From SKVR01 sp037441525 (GTDB lineage: Bacteria; Bacteroidota; Bacteroidia; Bacteroidales; UBA7960), in NCBI GenBank assembly GCA_037441525.1, contig JBBISA010000039.1, positions 1-38,252 on the forward strand: DNA of 38,252 nucleotides, in the 5' to 3' direction. Positions 1 to 8,113 of this stretch are shown here, piece by piece. Below the pieces are notes generated by a model. That model was given only the letters and a program-made list of their open reading frames with translations. It was not told the DNA's origin and did no database searches. How positions within the stretch are numbered: the stretch's first letter is position 1; every line of letters starts with the position of its first letter. Made by a program: the position numbers and the translations under genes.

Positions 1-57
1 ATAATGAAAAACAGCATGTATGACACCTTGAAACATTACCCCAATGAAGCATATTGA
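1..57 (+). CDS. Possible 3' end of a transposase ORF (partial)
   Basis: Frame 1 is open from the window edge to a TGA at 55-57 and gives about 18 residues ending in PNEAY. The stop codon lies inside the left arm of the long hairpin described next. A short coding tail running into a terminal-inverted-repeat-like sequence is what the right end of an insertion sequence looks like, so this may be the last codons of a transposase. The piece is too short to assign to a family, and it could equally be chance open frame. Confidence 0.3.
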   Translation: MMKNSMYDTLKHYPNEAY

Positions 58-111
58 CTTGTCCTGAAATAGGTTTGCACTTTTTAGTGTAAACCTATTT
101 CAGGACAAGTC
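56..111. repeat. 26-bp inverted repeat / hairpin, probable insertion-sequence end
   Basis: Bases 56-81 pair with 86-111 with a single G-T wobble (77 with 90) around a TTTT loop; 56-76 and 91-111 are a perfect 21-bp inverted repeat. The right arm ends CAGGACA, so read inward from position 107 it starts TGTCCTGAAATAGG, and TG...CA termini are typical of IS3-like and several other IS families. Coding sequence for a truncated antiporter starts directly after it, which fits an insertion breakpoint near 107/108. No target-site duplication can be tested because the left end of the element lies outside the window. A miniature element or a strong bidirectional terminator are alternatives. Confidence 0.75.
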
Positions 112-526
112 AGATGTAGTAATTTTTGGGTTGGGAATGTATGGGAATAATATTGCAAAAGCTCTCGAAAAAAAGGGATTCAGGGTATTTGGAGTAGATT
201 TCGATCCCCGGGCGGTAAGCCGGTGGAAACGCAAAGGACGCCATGCCCAATATGGCGATGCCGACGACCCTGAAATCATGGAAATTCTGCCGCAAAACAC
301 CCAATGCATGATCTCAACCCTTCCTGATAAGCAAATAATCCTGTCGTAAATAAAATATCTGCAACAGGCTGGCTACGAAGGAAAAATTGCCGTTACTTCC
401 TACACCGGCCGCAGTGCAAAGGAACTTGAACTCGCCGGCGCCGACCTGATTCTGCTCCCTTTTGCCGATGCTGCCGAAAATATTGGAGAGAAACTAAAAT
501 CGCTTAAAAAGAGGGAACCAATATGA
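108..526 (+). pseudogene. C-terminal remnant of a KefB-type cation:proton antiporter (TrkA-N/RCK domain)
   Basis: One reading frame runs from the hairpin edge to a TGA at 524-526, interrupted by TAA at 347-349. It reads VVIFGLGMYG (Rossmann GxGxxG), then GVDFDPRAV, YGDADDPE and ISTLPD. After the stop it continues in the same frame with KIAVTSYT, GADLILLPFADAAE and a basic tail. This order matches the cytoplasmic NAD-binding TrkA-N domain at the C-terminus of KefB/YbaL-like K+ or Na+/H+ antiporters. The membrane domain (several hundred residues) is missing. Two lesions are visible: loss of the 5' part at the probable IS junction, and the internal nonsense codon. A downstream TTG at 131 could start a short peptide, but a functional product is unlikely. 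Confidence 0.75.
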
Positions 527-565
527 TTTGTATATAGAATGGTTTGCTCCAATGCCGATGCTTTA

Positions 566-1219
566 TTACCCAATATCAACATTATCATCATCCATATCCT
601 TGAAATAGTCTTCCTTAACATTTTCTCCTTTGCGCAGTTTCATGCTGTATGCAATTCTTGAACTCTTTTCTTTCAGAAACACCTGATGGGTGCCTCTTTC
701 ATCTGATTCAAATATCAGACTGTTATCTATCGAAAGTTTTTTGCTATATGCATCAACATCATGATTTGCACCTATATAGGTAAAAGTCCAGTTAAGTTGC
801 TTTAATTCATCAATTATTTTTTTAATTGCATAACCCGTAAATTCCTTCGAAGAATTTTCTTCTCCATCAGTAATTACTGTTACCAGCACATTGGCCAACA
901 GATTGCCGGTAATACTTTCTTTTTGCCTGTTAATAGCCATACCCATGGCATCGTAGAGCGGTGTACCAGCATTTGGATTATAGCTTGATCCTGAAATTTC
1001 TTTCAACTCTTTTACCAGCGAATTGAATAGCAAAGTTTTTATACCGAATGTATTAAAAGTAACCAGCGAGATAAAATGTTCCTGTTCAGGAAATCTTTCT
1101 TCAATCCCTTTAATGGTTTGAACTACTTCATTAAATCCATTAATGGTCTGCTTTTTAATGGAACTCATCGAACCACTTTCATCAAGAATTATCAAATTGT
1201 AAATCTGTTGCGTTTTCAT
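566..1219 (-). CDS. von Willebrand factor A (VWA) domain protein
   Basis: The 217-residue protein is essentially one VWA domain. The metal-ion-dependent adhesion site (MIDAS) is complete: D13-x-S15-x-S17 in LDESGSM, T86 in NAGTPLYDA and D118 in VITDGEEN. There is no signal peptide or membrane segment, so it should be cytoplasmic. It resembles the stand-alone YegL/TerY-like VWA proteins that take part in metal-dependent protein interactions; its partner is unknown. It runs convergent to the antiporter remnant (about 39 bases between stops) and is divergent from the XRE regulator at 1450, with which it shares the 1220-1449 spacer, so the regulator may control it. The domain call is firm; the role is unknown. 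Confidence 0.85.
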   Translation of the reverse strand: MKTQQIYNLIILDESGSMSSIKKQTINGFNEVVQTIKGIEERFPEQEHFISLVTFNTFGIKTLLFNSLVKELKEISGSSYNPNAGTPLYDAMGMAINRQKESITGNLLANVLVTVITDGEENSSKEFTGYAIKKIIDELKQLNWTFTYIGANHDVDAYSKKLSIDNSLIFESDERGTHQVFLKEKSSRIAYSMKLRKGENVKEDYFKDMDDDNVDIG

Positions 1220-1273
1220 AGGATAATGATTTTTTTGTTCGTTTGTTTTGATTTGTTCTTTGTTATTGAAAAG

Positions 1274-1429
1274 TACGTTCTATGGCGCTACTTTTTTTAA
1301 TACCTTTGAACAATGTTTTTCGTAAAATAACTTCAATTTCAACTGAAAACTACGTTAAATAATTAATATAAGCTGCCGTACTGTATTTATTACGTTTTAT
1401 AATGCAATATTAAGCTAAAAAACGTAATA
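1274..1429. promoter_or_regulatory. Candidate operator array (four TACGTT sites) in a divergent spacer
   Basis: TACGTT occurs at 1274-1279, 1351-1356 and 1391-1396, and in inverted orientation (AACGTA) at 1421-1426. The last two are the core of an 11-bp perfect inverted repeat, 1388-1398 with 1419-1429, separated by 20 bases. The sites lie just before an XRE-family regulator gene and between it and the divergent VWA gene, the usual place for an autoregulatory operator. Binding by that regulator is inferred. Confidence 0.45.
1301..1308 (+). promoter_or_regulatory. Possible -7 element TACCTTTG for the XRE regulator
   Basis: TACCTTTG matches the Bacteroidota -7 consensus TAnnTTTG exactly, but no TTG is found 19-21 bases upstream. 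Transcription from here would give a leader of roughly 135 bases containing three of the four TACGTT sites, so a bound repressor could block it. Confidence 0.3.
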
Positions 1430-1449
1430 TTTTACAAATTACAAAAAAA

Positions 1450-2088
1450 ATGTCAAACAACACTGAAGAAATACTCGAACGTCTCCGGGAAATCAGGAAA
1501 TCTCTTGGTCTAAGCCAGAAAGAATTTGGCGAACGAATTGGCATGGCATTAACATCCTATGCGAGCATTGAACAAGGCCGCAATAGCTTAAACGAGCGAT
1601 TTCGCAAACTTATATCTCATGAATTCGGAATTAATCTCAATTACCTCGACACGGGTGAAGGGCCTGTTTTTTATGACGGATTTGAGGAGTATCTTCACAG
1701 AAGAATAAGTAAAAGTGAGCCATTCCCCCTGGCTACTGGCAAGTCATTTGATTCACTGTTTTTTTTAAAAGACAAAAACCAGCGTAACATTGACCAACGA
1801 CACAAACTTTCTTCTAAAAAAGCAATAGCTGAAGAAAGGCCTGATTTCCTCATGAATTTAACATCATCTGGCCTATTGCAAGAACCGCCGGAGCCAATTA
1901 TCGCTGAATCCAAAAACGAAATAAAATCTCATAGCCCTGGTATATGTGAAAGATGCTATGAAAAGCAAAAGCTTATTTCAAGTTTAGAATCACATATCAG
2001 TACACTGGAGGAACAACTGGAACAGAAAAACCGGATAATAGAATATTTTTTAACCAGAGATGGATTCATGGATCAAAGTAGTGATTGA
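1450..2088 (+). CDS. XRE-family helix-turn-helix transcriptional regulator
   Basis: The 212-residue protein has an N-terminal HTH of the Cro/CI type at about residues 10-65 (LGLSQKEFGERIG, then YASIEQGR, the usual recognition-helix pattern), followed by NYLDTGEGP, common in Bacteroidota XRE proteins. The middle is low-complexity linker. Residues about 170-205 form a heptad-like, Glu/Gln-rich segment (LESHISTLEEQLEQKNRIIE) that suggests dimerisation through a coiled coil. It follows a spacer rich in TACGTT sites and stands 127 bases before the first export gene, transcribed in the same direction. It may regulate itself, the divergent VWA gene or the polysaccharide genes; sequence cannot tell which. 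Confidence 0.85.
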   Translation: MSNNTEEILERLREIRKSLGLSQKEFGERIGMALTSYASIEQGRNSLNERFRKLISHEFGINLNYLDTGEGPVFYDGFEEYLHRRISKSEPFPLATGKSFDSLFFLKDKNQRNIDQRHKLSSKKAIAEERPDFLMNLTSSGLLQEPPEPIIAESKNEIKSHSPGICERCYEKQKLISSLESHISTLEEQLEQKNRIIEYFLTRDGFMDQSSD

Positions 2089-2186
2089 GAAGATAAAATG
2101 GCTTGATGTAAATGTTAAATCTTAAAGAAATCTCATAAAAAAACTGTTTATAGAATAAAATTAGTTTTTCATCGATAAATTATCAT

Positions 2187-2194
2187 TATTTTTG
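2187..2194 (+). promoter_or_regulatory. Possible -7 element TATTTTTG before the export genes
   Basis: TATTTTTG matches TAnnTTTG and lies 21 bases upstream of the ATG at 2216. There is no clear TTG at the -33 position (only TTAG at 2161-2164), so this is a half-match. It is the likeliest start of the export operon because the preceding gene ends at 2088. Confidence 0.35.
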
Positions 2195-2215
2195 ATGCGC
2201 AAAAAGTAAAACTAC

Positions 2216-2968
2216 ATGAAAAATATATTTATAAAGATTACACTTCTAATGATTATCGCTTTAGGAATAGTGTCTTGCGTACCCGTAAAGCGAATTGCAT
2301 ACGTTCAATCCGACACCCAATCTGTTTTCTATGGCGAACCTGCTGATATCAGGATTAAACCCGGAGATGAGATATATGTAAGAATTACCAGCGCCGACGA
2401 GCAACCCGTCAATTTTTTGGGCGATGGCCAGCAACGAATGCAAGATGCCAGATTAATGAGCTATATTGTCAGCGAAGACGGAAAAATAAAATTACCCTAT
2501 GTTGGCCGTATTGATATTGGTGGATTAACTATTGACCAGGCATCTGACCGGATTGAGGAAAGATTGGCTGAATTCCTGTATCTTCCATCTGTCTTCATGA
2601 GATTTATGAATACAAGAGTAACAGTTATGGGTGAAGTGGCTCGACCTGGTGTTTATATGTTCGATTATAAGAATATAAATGTATTGCAGGCTGTTGCTTT
2701 AGCTGGCGATATTACAGAATTTGGCAATCGCAGAAAAGTTTTAATTATAAGAGAAAATGGCGGGAATAGATATAAATACTATGTAGACCTTACAAAGGGT
2801 AATATTCTCGAATCAGAAATGTATAACATCACCTCTGGCGATATAGTGTATATTGAACCCCTTGGCAGGAAAAAGTTTGGATTGGCAACAGTGCCTTATA
2901 ATTTGATATTAAGTTTAATAACCACAGGCTTATTTGTTTATACATTTGTCCAAAACAACCTAAAATAA
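2216..2968 (+). CDS. Polysaccharide export outer-membrane lipoprotein (Wza-like)
   Basis: The protein should form the outer-membrane export channel for the polysaccharide. It has 250 residues and starts with a lipoprotein signal peptide: Lys near the N-terminus, a hydrophobic stretch, and Cys21 after GIVS. A poly-export domain follows (about 45-125: IRIKPGDEIYV, DGKIKLPYVGRI, GLTIDQA). An SLBB domain follows at about 130-215, with VTVMGEVARPGVY and LQAVALAGDITEFGNRRKV. A hydrophobic C-terminal segment (about 225-245) fits the membrane-spanning helix of Wza-type proteins, although the protein is shorter than E. coli Wza (about 380 residues), as is common in Bacteroidota. The Wzc-like gene starts 95 bases downstream. 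Confidence 0.93.
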   Translation: MKNIFIKITLLMIIALGIVSCVPVKRIAYVQSDTQSVFYGEPADIRIKPGDEIYVRITSADEQPVNFLGDGQQRMQDARLMSYIVSEDGKIKLPYVGRIDIGGLTIDQASDRIEERLAEFLYLPSVFMRFMNTRVTVMGEVARPGVYMFDYKNINVLQAVALAGDITEFGNRRKVLIIRENGGNRYKYYVDLTKGNILESEMYNITSGDIVYIEPLGRKKFGLATVPYNLILSLITTGLFVYTFVQNNLK

Positions 2969-3063
2969 ATGCACCTCCCCGTGCAATCTAACTGCAAAAT
3001 TTAGCATTATGCTGGTTAATCATTTAACCCTCCCAGAGAATTCTAATTTTAAAACTATTCGAC

Positions 3064-5481
3064 ATGAAAGAAACAAAAGATATACTGGCAATTAATTTGT
3101 CATCCGCATTCAGAGATGTAGTCAGAAATTGGTTTGCAGTTGCAATCTCTGTTGTACTGATGATGGTACTCGCATTCCTGTATTATAAATATACATCAAA
3201 AACCTACAGAGTTAACGCTTCAATCGTGCTAAGAACTGAAAACAGAAGGAATGTAAGTGGGGGCCCCGGAGATTTACTGCAGGCCTTTAATTTTATGGTA
3301 CAGGACAAAACTTTTAACAATGAGATATTTTATTTACAGTCCCTACCTTTAATCAGGCAGGTTATTGCCGACATGGATTTGCGCACCTATTATTACATGC
3401 AGGACGATAAAATCCCCAAAAAATTCACCTTTGGATTGCAAAATATATACAAGAATTCACCTTTTATAGTAATCCCTGCAGAGGGAAACAGCCAGCCGGT
3501 AAACCTTCTGTTTCATATTGATATTCTTAACGAAAGCAGATTTTTTATTTCGGCATCAGCCGACTATGTTGAAATGGTCGATTTCAGGAATGACCGCTCA
3601 GTTGGGATAGTCAGCAATTTTGAACTCTCCGGCGTGTATGATTTTGGTGCAACAGTTAGTAATCAGCATACCTCCTTCAGAATATTACTGAATGGAAATT
3701 ACCGGCCTGAAAACTATACAGGCAAAAACCTGTTTTTCAGATTTAATAATTACGACTATCTGGTTTGGTCTTTTAAAAATGGGTTAACCGTAAAGGCTGA
3801 AGATTTGCAATCAACCCTTGCGCATTTGTCAGTGAAGGCCGAAAGTGCCACCCTCGGTCTTGACTTTATGAATAAACTTATAGAAACCTACATTGAGCAA
3901 AATTTTGAAGAAACTAATCTTCTGGCCAACAAAACTATTGAGCATATTGAGCGGCAACTGGGCGATATTTCGGAAGACCTAACACTTTCTGAAAGACAAC
4001 TTCAAAATCTAAGACTGAATCGAAATGTAATGGATATTGACGAAAAATCAAGAAACCTGTACATGCAACTTCAGAATTTTGAAGTCAGGAGGGTTGAAGT
4101 ACAACGCAGACTCAACCATTTACGGCAAATGGACGAGTATTTCAGGCAATTTAAAGATTCAACCGGAATTATTGCACCATCCGCTCTTGGGCTAAATGAT
4201 CAGGTTCTCAATGGTTTGATTAACGAATTAACAACCCTCAATTCTGAAAAACAGAGAATGATCTCACAGGATCAAACCCGTAATCCCAGATTGGCAACCT
4301 TAAACATCAGGATTGATAACCTCAAAAATGTAATTTCAGAAAATATCAGTTTTAGTTTAAACAATACAAGAAGTGAACTGGATGAACTAAATGGAAGAAT
4401 AAACAGCCTTAACCGCGAATTTTCCAACCTACCCGGAACTCAGCGCGAACTCCTGGATATAGAGCGTCGGTTTAAACTTAACGATGCTATTTATACCAAT
4501 CTGCTCGAAAGAAGAATTCATGCCCAGATTATCAAAGCATCTACCCTGCCTGATGCAAAAATTATTGAGCCACCCATTTCAGGTGGAGTAGCATCTCCCA
4601 ATGCTCCTCTTGTATTCGCTTTGTTTTTCCTGGCAGGGTTGGCTTTTCCATCGGGATTTATCGTTTTTCGCAAGCTCATTGTAAACCAGATTTCTTCAAA
4701 AGAAGATATACGACTTATTACCGATCTGGCAATTGCTGCATCAATACCTTCCGGCAACTCTGTTGATAAGGTTGTTCTCAACAATCCCAAATCACCCATG
4801 GCTGAGTCTTTCTATATCCTCAGAAGTAACCTGGTGTACTTTTTACGTGGCGAGAAGAATAAAGTCATTCTGGTTACATCATCTATTCCTGGCGAAGGAA
4901 AATCATTTGCAGCATTTAATCTTGCAACAAGCTTCGCCTTTGCCAACAGTAAAACCGTTTTAGTTGAGTTCGACCTGCGAAAGCCATCAGAGGTTATGAA
5001 TGGTTTTAATACCGATGGAATCCCAGGGGTGAGTTCTTATCTTATCAATAGGGCCGAACTGGACGATATTGTAATTAAAACCGAAGAACCCAATCTCGAC
5101 ATTATCCAGGCTGGACAAATTCCACCAAACCCAATAGCTTTACTCTCCGACCCCAGAACCCACAAATTAATTGAAAAATTGCGGCAAATCTATGATTTCG
5201 TAATTATTGATACACCTCCGTATGGACTTCTCACCGACTCTTTCCTGTTAATGAGCCACGCCGATCTAACGATATTTGTAACCAGACTTGGTCATACTAA
5301 GAAGAGCGCATTCTCCAATAGCATGGACGATCTTGAACGGAAGAAAATTAATAACATTTACCTGTTGGTAAATGGCGAAAAAGAAAACAAGCTTACTTAT
5401 GGTTACCGGAACTATCACTATTTCGATAAGTCTGGCAAGACAAAGAAAAAGCAGGAGTCATTAAAAAAAGTTCCAGCATAA
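3064..5481 (+). CDS. Wzc-like polysaccharide co-polymerase with BY-type tyrosine kinase domain
   Basis: The protein should control chain length and export together with the Wza-like channel. It has 805 residues. The N-terminal Wzz domain has a membrane helix at about 20-43; a long periplasmic region follows with predicted coiled coil (about 280-470); the second membrane helix is at about 516-537. The C-terminal kinase shows Walker A (SSIPGEGKS, about 606-614), Walker A' (VLVEFDLRKP, D637) and Walker B (VIIDTPP, D716). The tail has a tyrosine cluster (YGYRNYHYF) about 25 residues from the C-terminus, the usual autophosphorylation site. Membrane and kinase parts are fused in one chain, as in proteobacterial Wzc. 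No Wzb-type phosphatase gene is in the window. Confidence 0.95.
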   Translation: MKETKDILAINLSSAFRDVVRNWFAVAISVVLMMVLAFLYYKYTSKTYRVNASIVLRTENRRNVSGGPGDLLQAFNFMVQDKTFNNEIFYLQSLPLIRQVIADMDLRTYYYMQDDKIPKKFTFGLQNIYKNSPFIVIPAEGNSQPVNLLFHIDILNESRFFISASADYVEMVDFRNDRSVGIVSNFELSGVYDFGATVSNQHTSFRILLNGNYRPENYTGKNLFFRFNNYDYLVWSFKNGLTVKAEDLQSTLAHLSVKAESATLGLDFMNKLIETYIEQNFEETNLLANKTIEHIERQLGDISEDLTLSERQLQNLRLNRNVMDIDEKSRNLYMQLQNFEVRRVEVQRRLNHLRQMDEYFRQFKDSTGIIAPSALGLNDQVLNGLINELTTLNSEKQRMISQDQTRNPRLATLNIRIDNLKNVISENISFSLNNTRSELDELNGRINSLNREFSNLPGTQRELLDIERRFKLNDAIYTNLLERRIHAQIIKASTLPDAKIIEPPISGGVASPNAPLVFALFFLAGLAFPSGFIVFRKLIVNQISSKEDIRLITDLAIAASIPSGNSVDKVVLNNPKSPMAESFYILRSNLVYFLRGEKNKVILVTSSIPGEGKSFAAFNLATSFAFANSKTVLVEFDLRKPSEVMNGFNTDGIPGVSSYLINRAELDDIVIKTEEPNLDIIQAGQIPPNPIALLSDPRTHKLIEKLRQIYDFVIIDTPPYGLLTDSFLLMSHADLTIFVTRLGHTKKSAFSNSMDDLERKKINNIYLLVNGEKENKLTYGYRNYHYFDKSGKTKKKQESLKKVPA

Positions 5482-5552
5482 CAAATCCATATAGTAAACC
5501 AATTTCTAAGTAAACTATTTCAAATCAGATTTTAACCTCCCATTTTCCCAAA

Positions 5553-6314
5553 ATGTCCGACAGATATTATATTGATAAAATTGGAATTAGTATAACCAGT
5601 TTAGATAACACTGTAAAAAGAATATTGGAAGCAGTTGAAAATAGGCAATCAGGTTATGTTTGTGTTACCAATACCAGAACGTCTTACCTGGCTAATATTG
5701 ACCATCAGTATTGTCAGATTCAAAACAATTCCTTCATAACAGTTCCCGATGGTGCTCCCGTTGTTTGGTTGGCAAAATTAATGGGCTTAAAACAGGTGGG
5801 AAAAGCTTCTGGAAAGGATTTGATGGACAGGTTTTTTAGCTTGTCAGTTAAAAATGGATTATCACATTATTTATATGGCAGTACTCCGTATACCATAGAA
5901 AAAATGGTTGAAGTACTCCATAAAAATTACCCTGGAATAGAGATAAAAGGTGCTGTTTCGCCTCCATTTCAACCACTCGAAGATTTTGACATTGCAACTT
6001 TGGCAAATGACATAAATACTCTAAAACCCACTTTTTTCTGGTGTGGGTTAGGGGCTCCAAAACAAGAGCGTCTTATGGCTTTATTAACTCCTCATTTAAA
6101 CTCTACTATTTGTTTTGGTGTGGGGTTAGCCTTTGAATATTTGGGTGGAACAGTTAAGAGAGCCCCGCGTTGGATGCAAAAGTCGGGGTTGGAATGGAGT
6201 TACAGATGGGTGCAACAACCAAAAAATATCAAGCGAGAGATTGACCCATTTGTTTGGATGATTAAGAATCTGATAGCAGAATTTTTAAAATTAAGAATGC
6301 TTAAAAATAAATAA
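5553..6314 (+). CDS. WecG/TagA/CpsF-family glycosyltransferase (GT26)
   Basis: Enzymes of this family add N-acetylmannosamine (or its uronic acid) to a lipid-linked first sugar at the cytoplasmic membrane. The 253-residue protein has the family landmarks in order: VTNT (T39), VPDGAPVVW (64-72, with D66 at the position of the proposed catalytic Asp of TagA), the GLGAPKQE motif (165-172), and the C-terminal LGGTVKRAPRWM with a basic, aromatic tail thought to hold the enzyme to the membrane. It lies 71 bases after the Wzc-like gene. A wecB gene for UDP-ManNAc lies at 21172-22356, so ManNAc is the likeliest donor sugar. WecG/TagA is usually a second-step enzyme; no first-step phosphoglycosyl transferase is seen here. 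Confidence 0.92.
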   Translation: MSDRYYIDKIGISITSLDNTVKRILEAVENRQSGYVCVTNTRTSYLANIDHQYCQIQNNSFITVPDGAPVVWLAKLMGLKQVGKASGKDLMDRFFSLSVKNGLSHYLYGSTPYTIEKMVEVLHKNYPGIEIKGAVSPPFQPLEDFDIATLANDINTLKPTFFWCGLGAPKQERLMALLTPHLNSTICFGVGLAFEYLGGTVKRAPRWMQKSGLEWSYRWVQQPKNIKREIDPFVWMIKNLIAEFLKLRMLKNK

Positions 6315-6879
6315 GAACAAAGGGATTGAAAGATCTTTGTTTCCCGATTAAAAGCACATTAATCCAAGAATCAATTAATAGGTTGTTGTATTATATCTGC
6401 GAAACCTAATTTTAATGTGATGAAACGAGCATGTTTTACCAAACACAAACACAGATGTAATAAAATTATCCACATGCGAGTTCCATCATACCTTAACATT
6501 TAAATCTTATTATGATGAAACTCACATGTTTTTGCACAACACAAACATCGATGAGTATTAGTTTTAGAACATGTGTGGTTCTCCCGTATTAACGGGAGAC
6601 CTTAACTTAAAAATTATTTACAGATGAAATTACCTGCATCCTGGAATAAATTTTAACCTTACAAATTTCAGATTGCTGGGTTTTGTAAATAATTATTTTG
6701 AAGAGATTCCAGGTTTCCTTAATTTTTCGTCGAAATGCCGTGATTTCAAAAACTAATATAGTATTGCCGGAAGCAAGTTTATACCATATTTCATGCGTGG
6801 GCAGGCTTTTCAGGTTTAAATCTAATCCTTAAGTCAATTAGTATTAAAGAGAAAAAATAATTCAGTATAGTCACATATA
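6315..6879 (+). other. 565-bp non-coding spacer with direct and inverted repeats
   Basis: No convincing ORF was found. Bases 6419-6457 and 6514-6553 form an imperfect direct repeat (about 80% identical by eye, both starting GATGAAAC). Bases 6472-6489 match the reverse complement of 6512-6529 at 16 of 18 positions. A short hairpin CTCCCGT-ATTA-ACGGGAG lies at 6581-6598. Further on, 6612-6622 pairs with 6684-6694 (11 bp) and 6640-6647 with 6706-6713 (8 bp) in interleaved order. A weak hairpin at 6316-6341 follows the preceding gene. No clear promoter match was found. The region may be a structured leader for the polymerase gene or a scar of rearrangement. Confidence 0.5.
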
Positions 6880-8091
6880 ATGATAAACAGTCCTTTAATA
6901 AAGCGTTTCCTGATTATTTCGATCTATTTATTCGCCAATGGTTTTTATACATTTGCTGTGGTACCTGAGCCTGTTCGAAAGCTTTTAGAGTTCGTTGGGA
7001 TTGGCATAATACTACTGATTTTAATTATACATAGTCTTTCGGGAGATAAGGCTGGCGTTAAGCAAAACTTTAAAGTTGAAATCATCCTGTTTCTTATAGC
7101 AACATTTTTTAGTATGTTGATGGCGAATGGCATTCATAATCAGAGTTTTGATGTAACGTTTGTGGTGCAAAGGTATATGTATTTTTATTTTTTTTATTTT
7201 TTCCTGCATGCTTTAAAAGTTAATGCAGAAGATATGGAAAAGCTGATTATACCATTAGGATTGATATATGTTTTTCTTTATTTCATACAACTGTTAGCTT
7301 ACCCAGCCCAACTATTTGATACTCGCACAGCTTTTGAGCGGGGAACACTTCGTGTTCTAATCCCAGGAATGGAATTCGCTGTAATTGCATTTATGAAATC
7401 CCTTCAAAATTTTCTAAATAATTACAAAATAAGGGATGCCTTGCTTGCATTGGTGTTCTTTTCTGTAACAGCCATTTTGCAAGGAACCCGGCAAAGTTTG
7501 GCAGGGATTACATTAATGACCGTGGCCTTTATTTTCTTTAGTAACCAGGTAAAATCCCGAGCACTAATAATTACTTTGGCAGGTATCGCGGGTATAGCCC
7601 TATTCCTAATGTTTCAGGATATTTTTATTCAGATGTTAGAATTAACCAGTAAACAAACAGCTACCAATAAACCTAACATTCGAATAGTTTCCATGATTTT
7701 TTATGTTACTGAATTTATGACTTCTGCATGGGCCTATATTTTTGGTAATGGCCAGGATAGTTTGCTATCGGAGTATGGTATTAAGGTATATTTTTATCGT
7801 GCCTATTTGGGTTTGCATCAATCAGACATTGGGGTTATTGGTGAATATTCGAAATTTGGTTTATTTTATGTTATTGCTGTTTATAGCATTATATTGAGGA
7901 TTATATTTAAAAAAATACCTCATCAGTTAGAGTATTTTCGTTATTATACGATTATCCTTCTTTTATTTATGTATGGAGGCACTACTCCCTTCGGTAAGGG
8001 AGAAGGGATAGTATTTATTACGATTATGCTTTATATCTACGATTTGTATAAACATAAGCAGGACGGTTTGCAAATAATTGATAAAAGATGA
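6880..8091 (+). CDS. Wzy-like O-antigen/exopolysaccharide polymerase (O-antigen ligase superfamily)
   Basis: The 403-residue protein is strongly hydrophobic, with about ten membrane segments by eye beginning near residue 8. Between about 255 and 325 is a larger loop with the pattern FGNGQDS ... LHQSDIGVIGEYSKFG. Such a loop, with a G-x-G-type turn and an H-x-S/D-x-G segment before the next helix, is typical of Wzy polymerases and WaaL ligases. It would join repeat units on undecaprenyl pyrophosphate at the outer face of the inner membrane. Sequence similarity in this family is low, so a ligase role cannot be excluded; location between export and glycosyltransferase genes favours polymerase. 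The flippase partner is at 24736-26211. Confidence 0.82.
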   Translation: MINSPLIKRFLIISIYLFANGFYTFAVVPEPVRKLLEFVGIGIILLILIIHSLSGDKAGVKQNFKVEIILFLIATFFSMLMANGIHNQSFDVTFVVQRYMYFYFFYFFLHALKVNAEDMEKLIIPLGLIYVFLYFIQLLAYPAQLFDTRTAFERGTLRVLIPGMEFAVIAFMKSLQNFLNNYKIRDALLALVFFSVTAILQGTRQSLAGITLMTVAFIFFSNQVKSRALIITLAGIAGIALFLMFQDIFIQMLELTSKQTATNKPNIRIVSMIFYVTEFMTSAWAYIFGNGQDSLLSEYGIKVYFYRAYLGLHQSDIGVIGEYSKFGLFYVIAVYSIILRIIFKKIPHQLEYFRYYTIILLLFMYGGTTPFGKGEGIVFITIMLYIYDLYKHKQDGLQIIDKR

Positions 8092-8113
8092 AATTGATAT
8101 ATAAAATATTCCC

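Noticed and set aside
1076..1300. Plus-strand open frame of 74 codons opposite the VWA gene
   Set aside because: It overlaps a clear VWA gene on the other strand, has no recognisable domain and a composition rich in Phe/Asn expected of a shadow frame.
6581..6598. CTCCCGT hairpin as an intrinsic terminator
   Set aside because: The stem is only 7 bp and is not followed by a T-run, so it is kept as part of the structured spacer.
6315..6879. CRISPR array or riboswitch in the repeat-bearing spacer
   Set aside because: Only two imperfect direct copies exist with no regular spacing, and no known riboswitch core was recognised.
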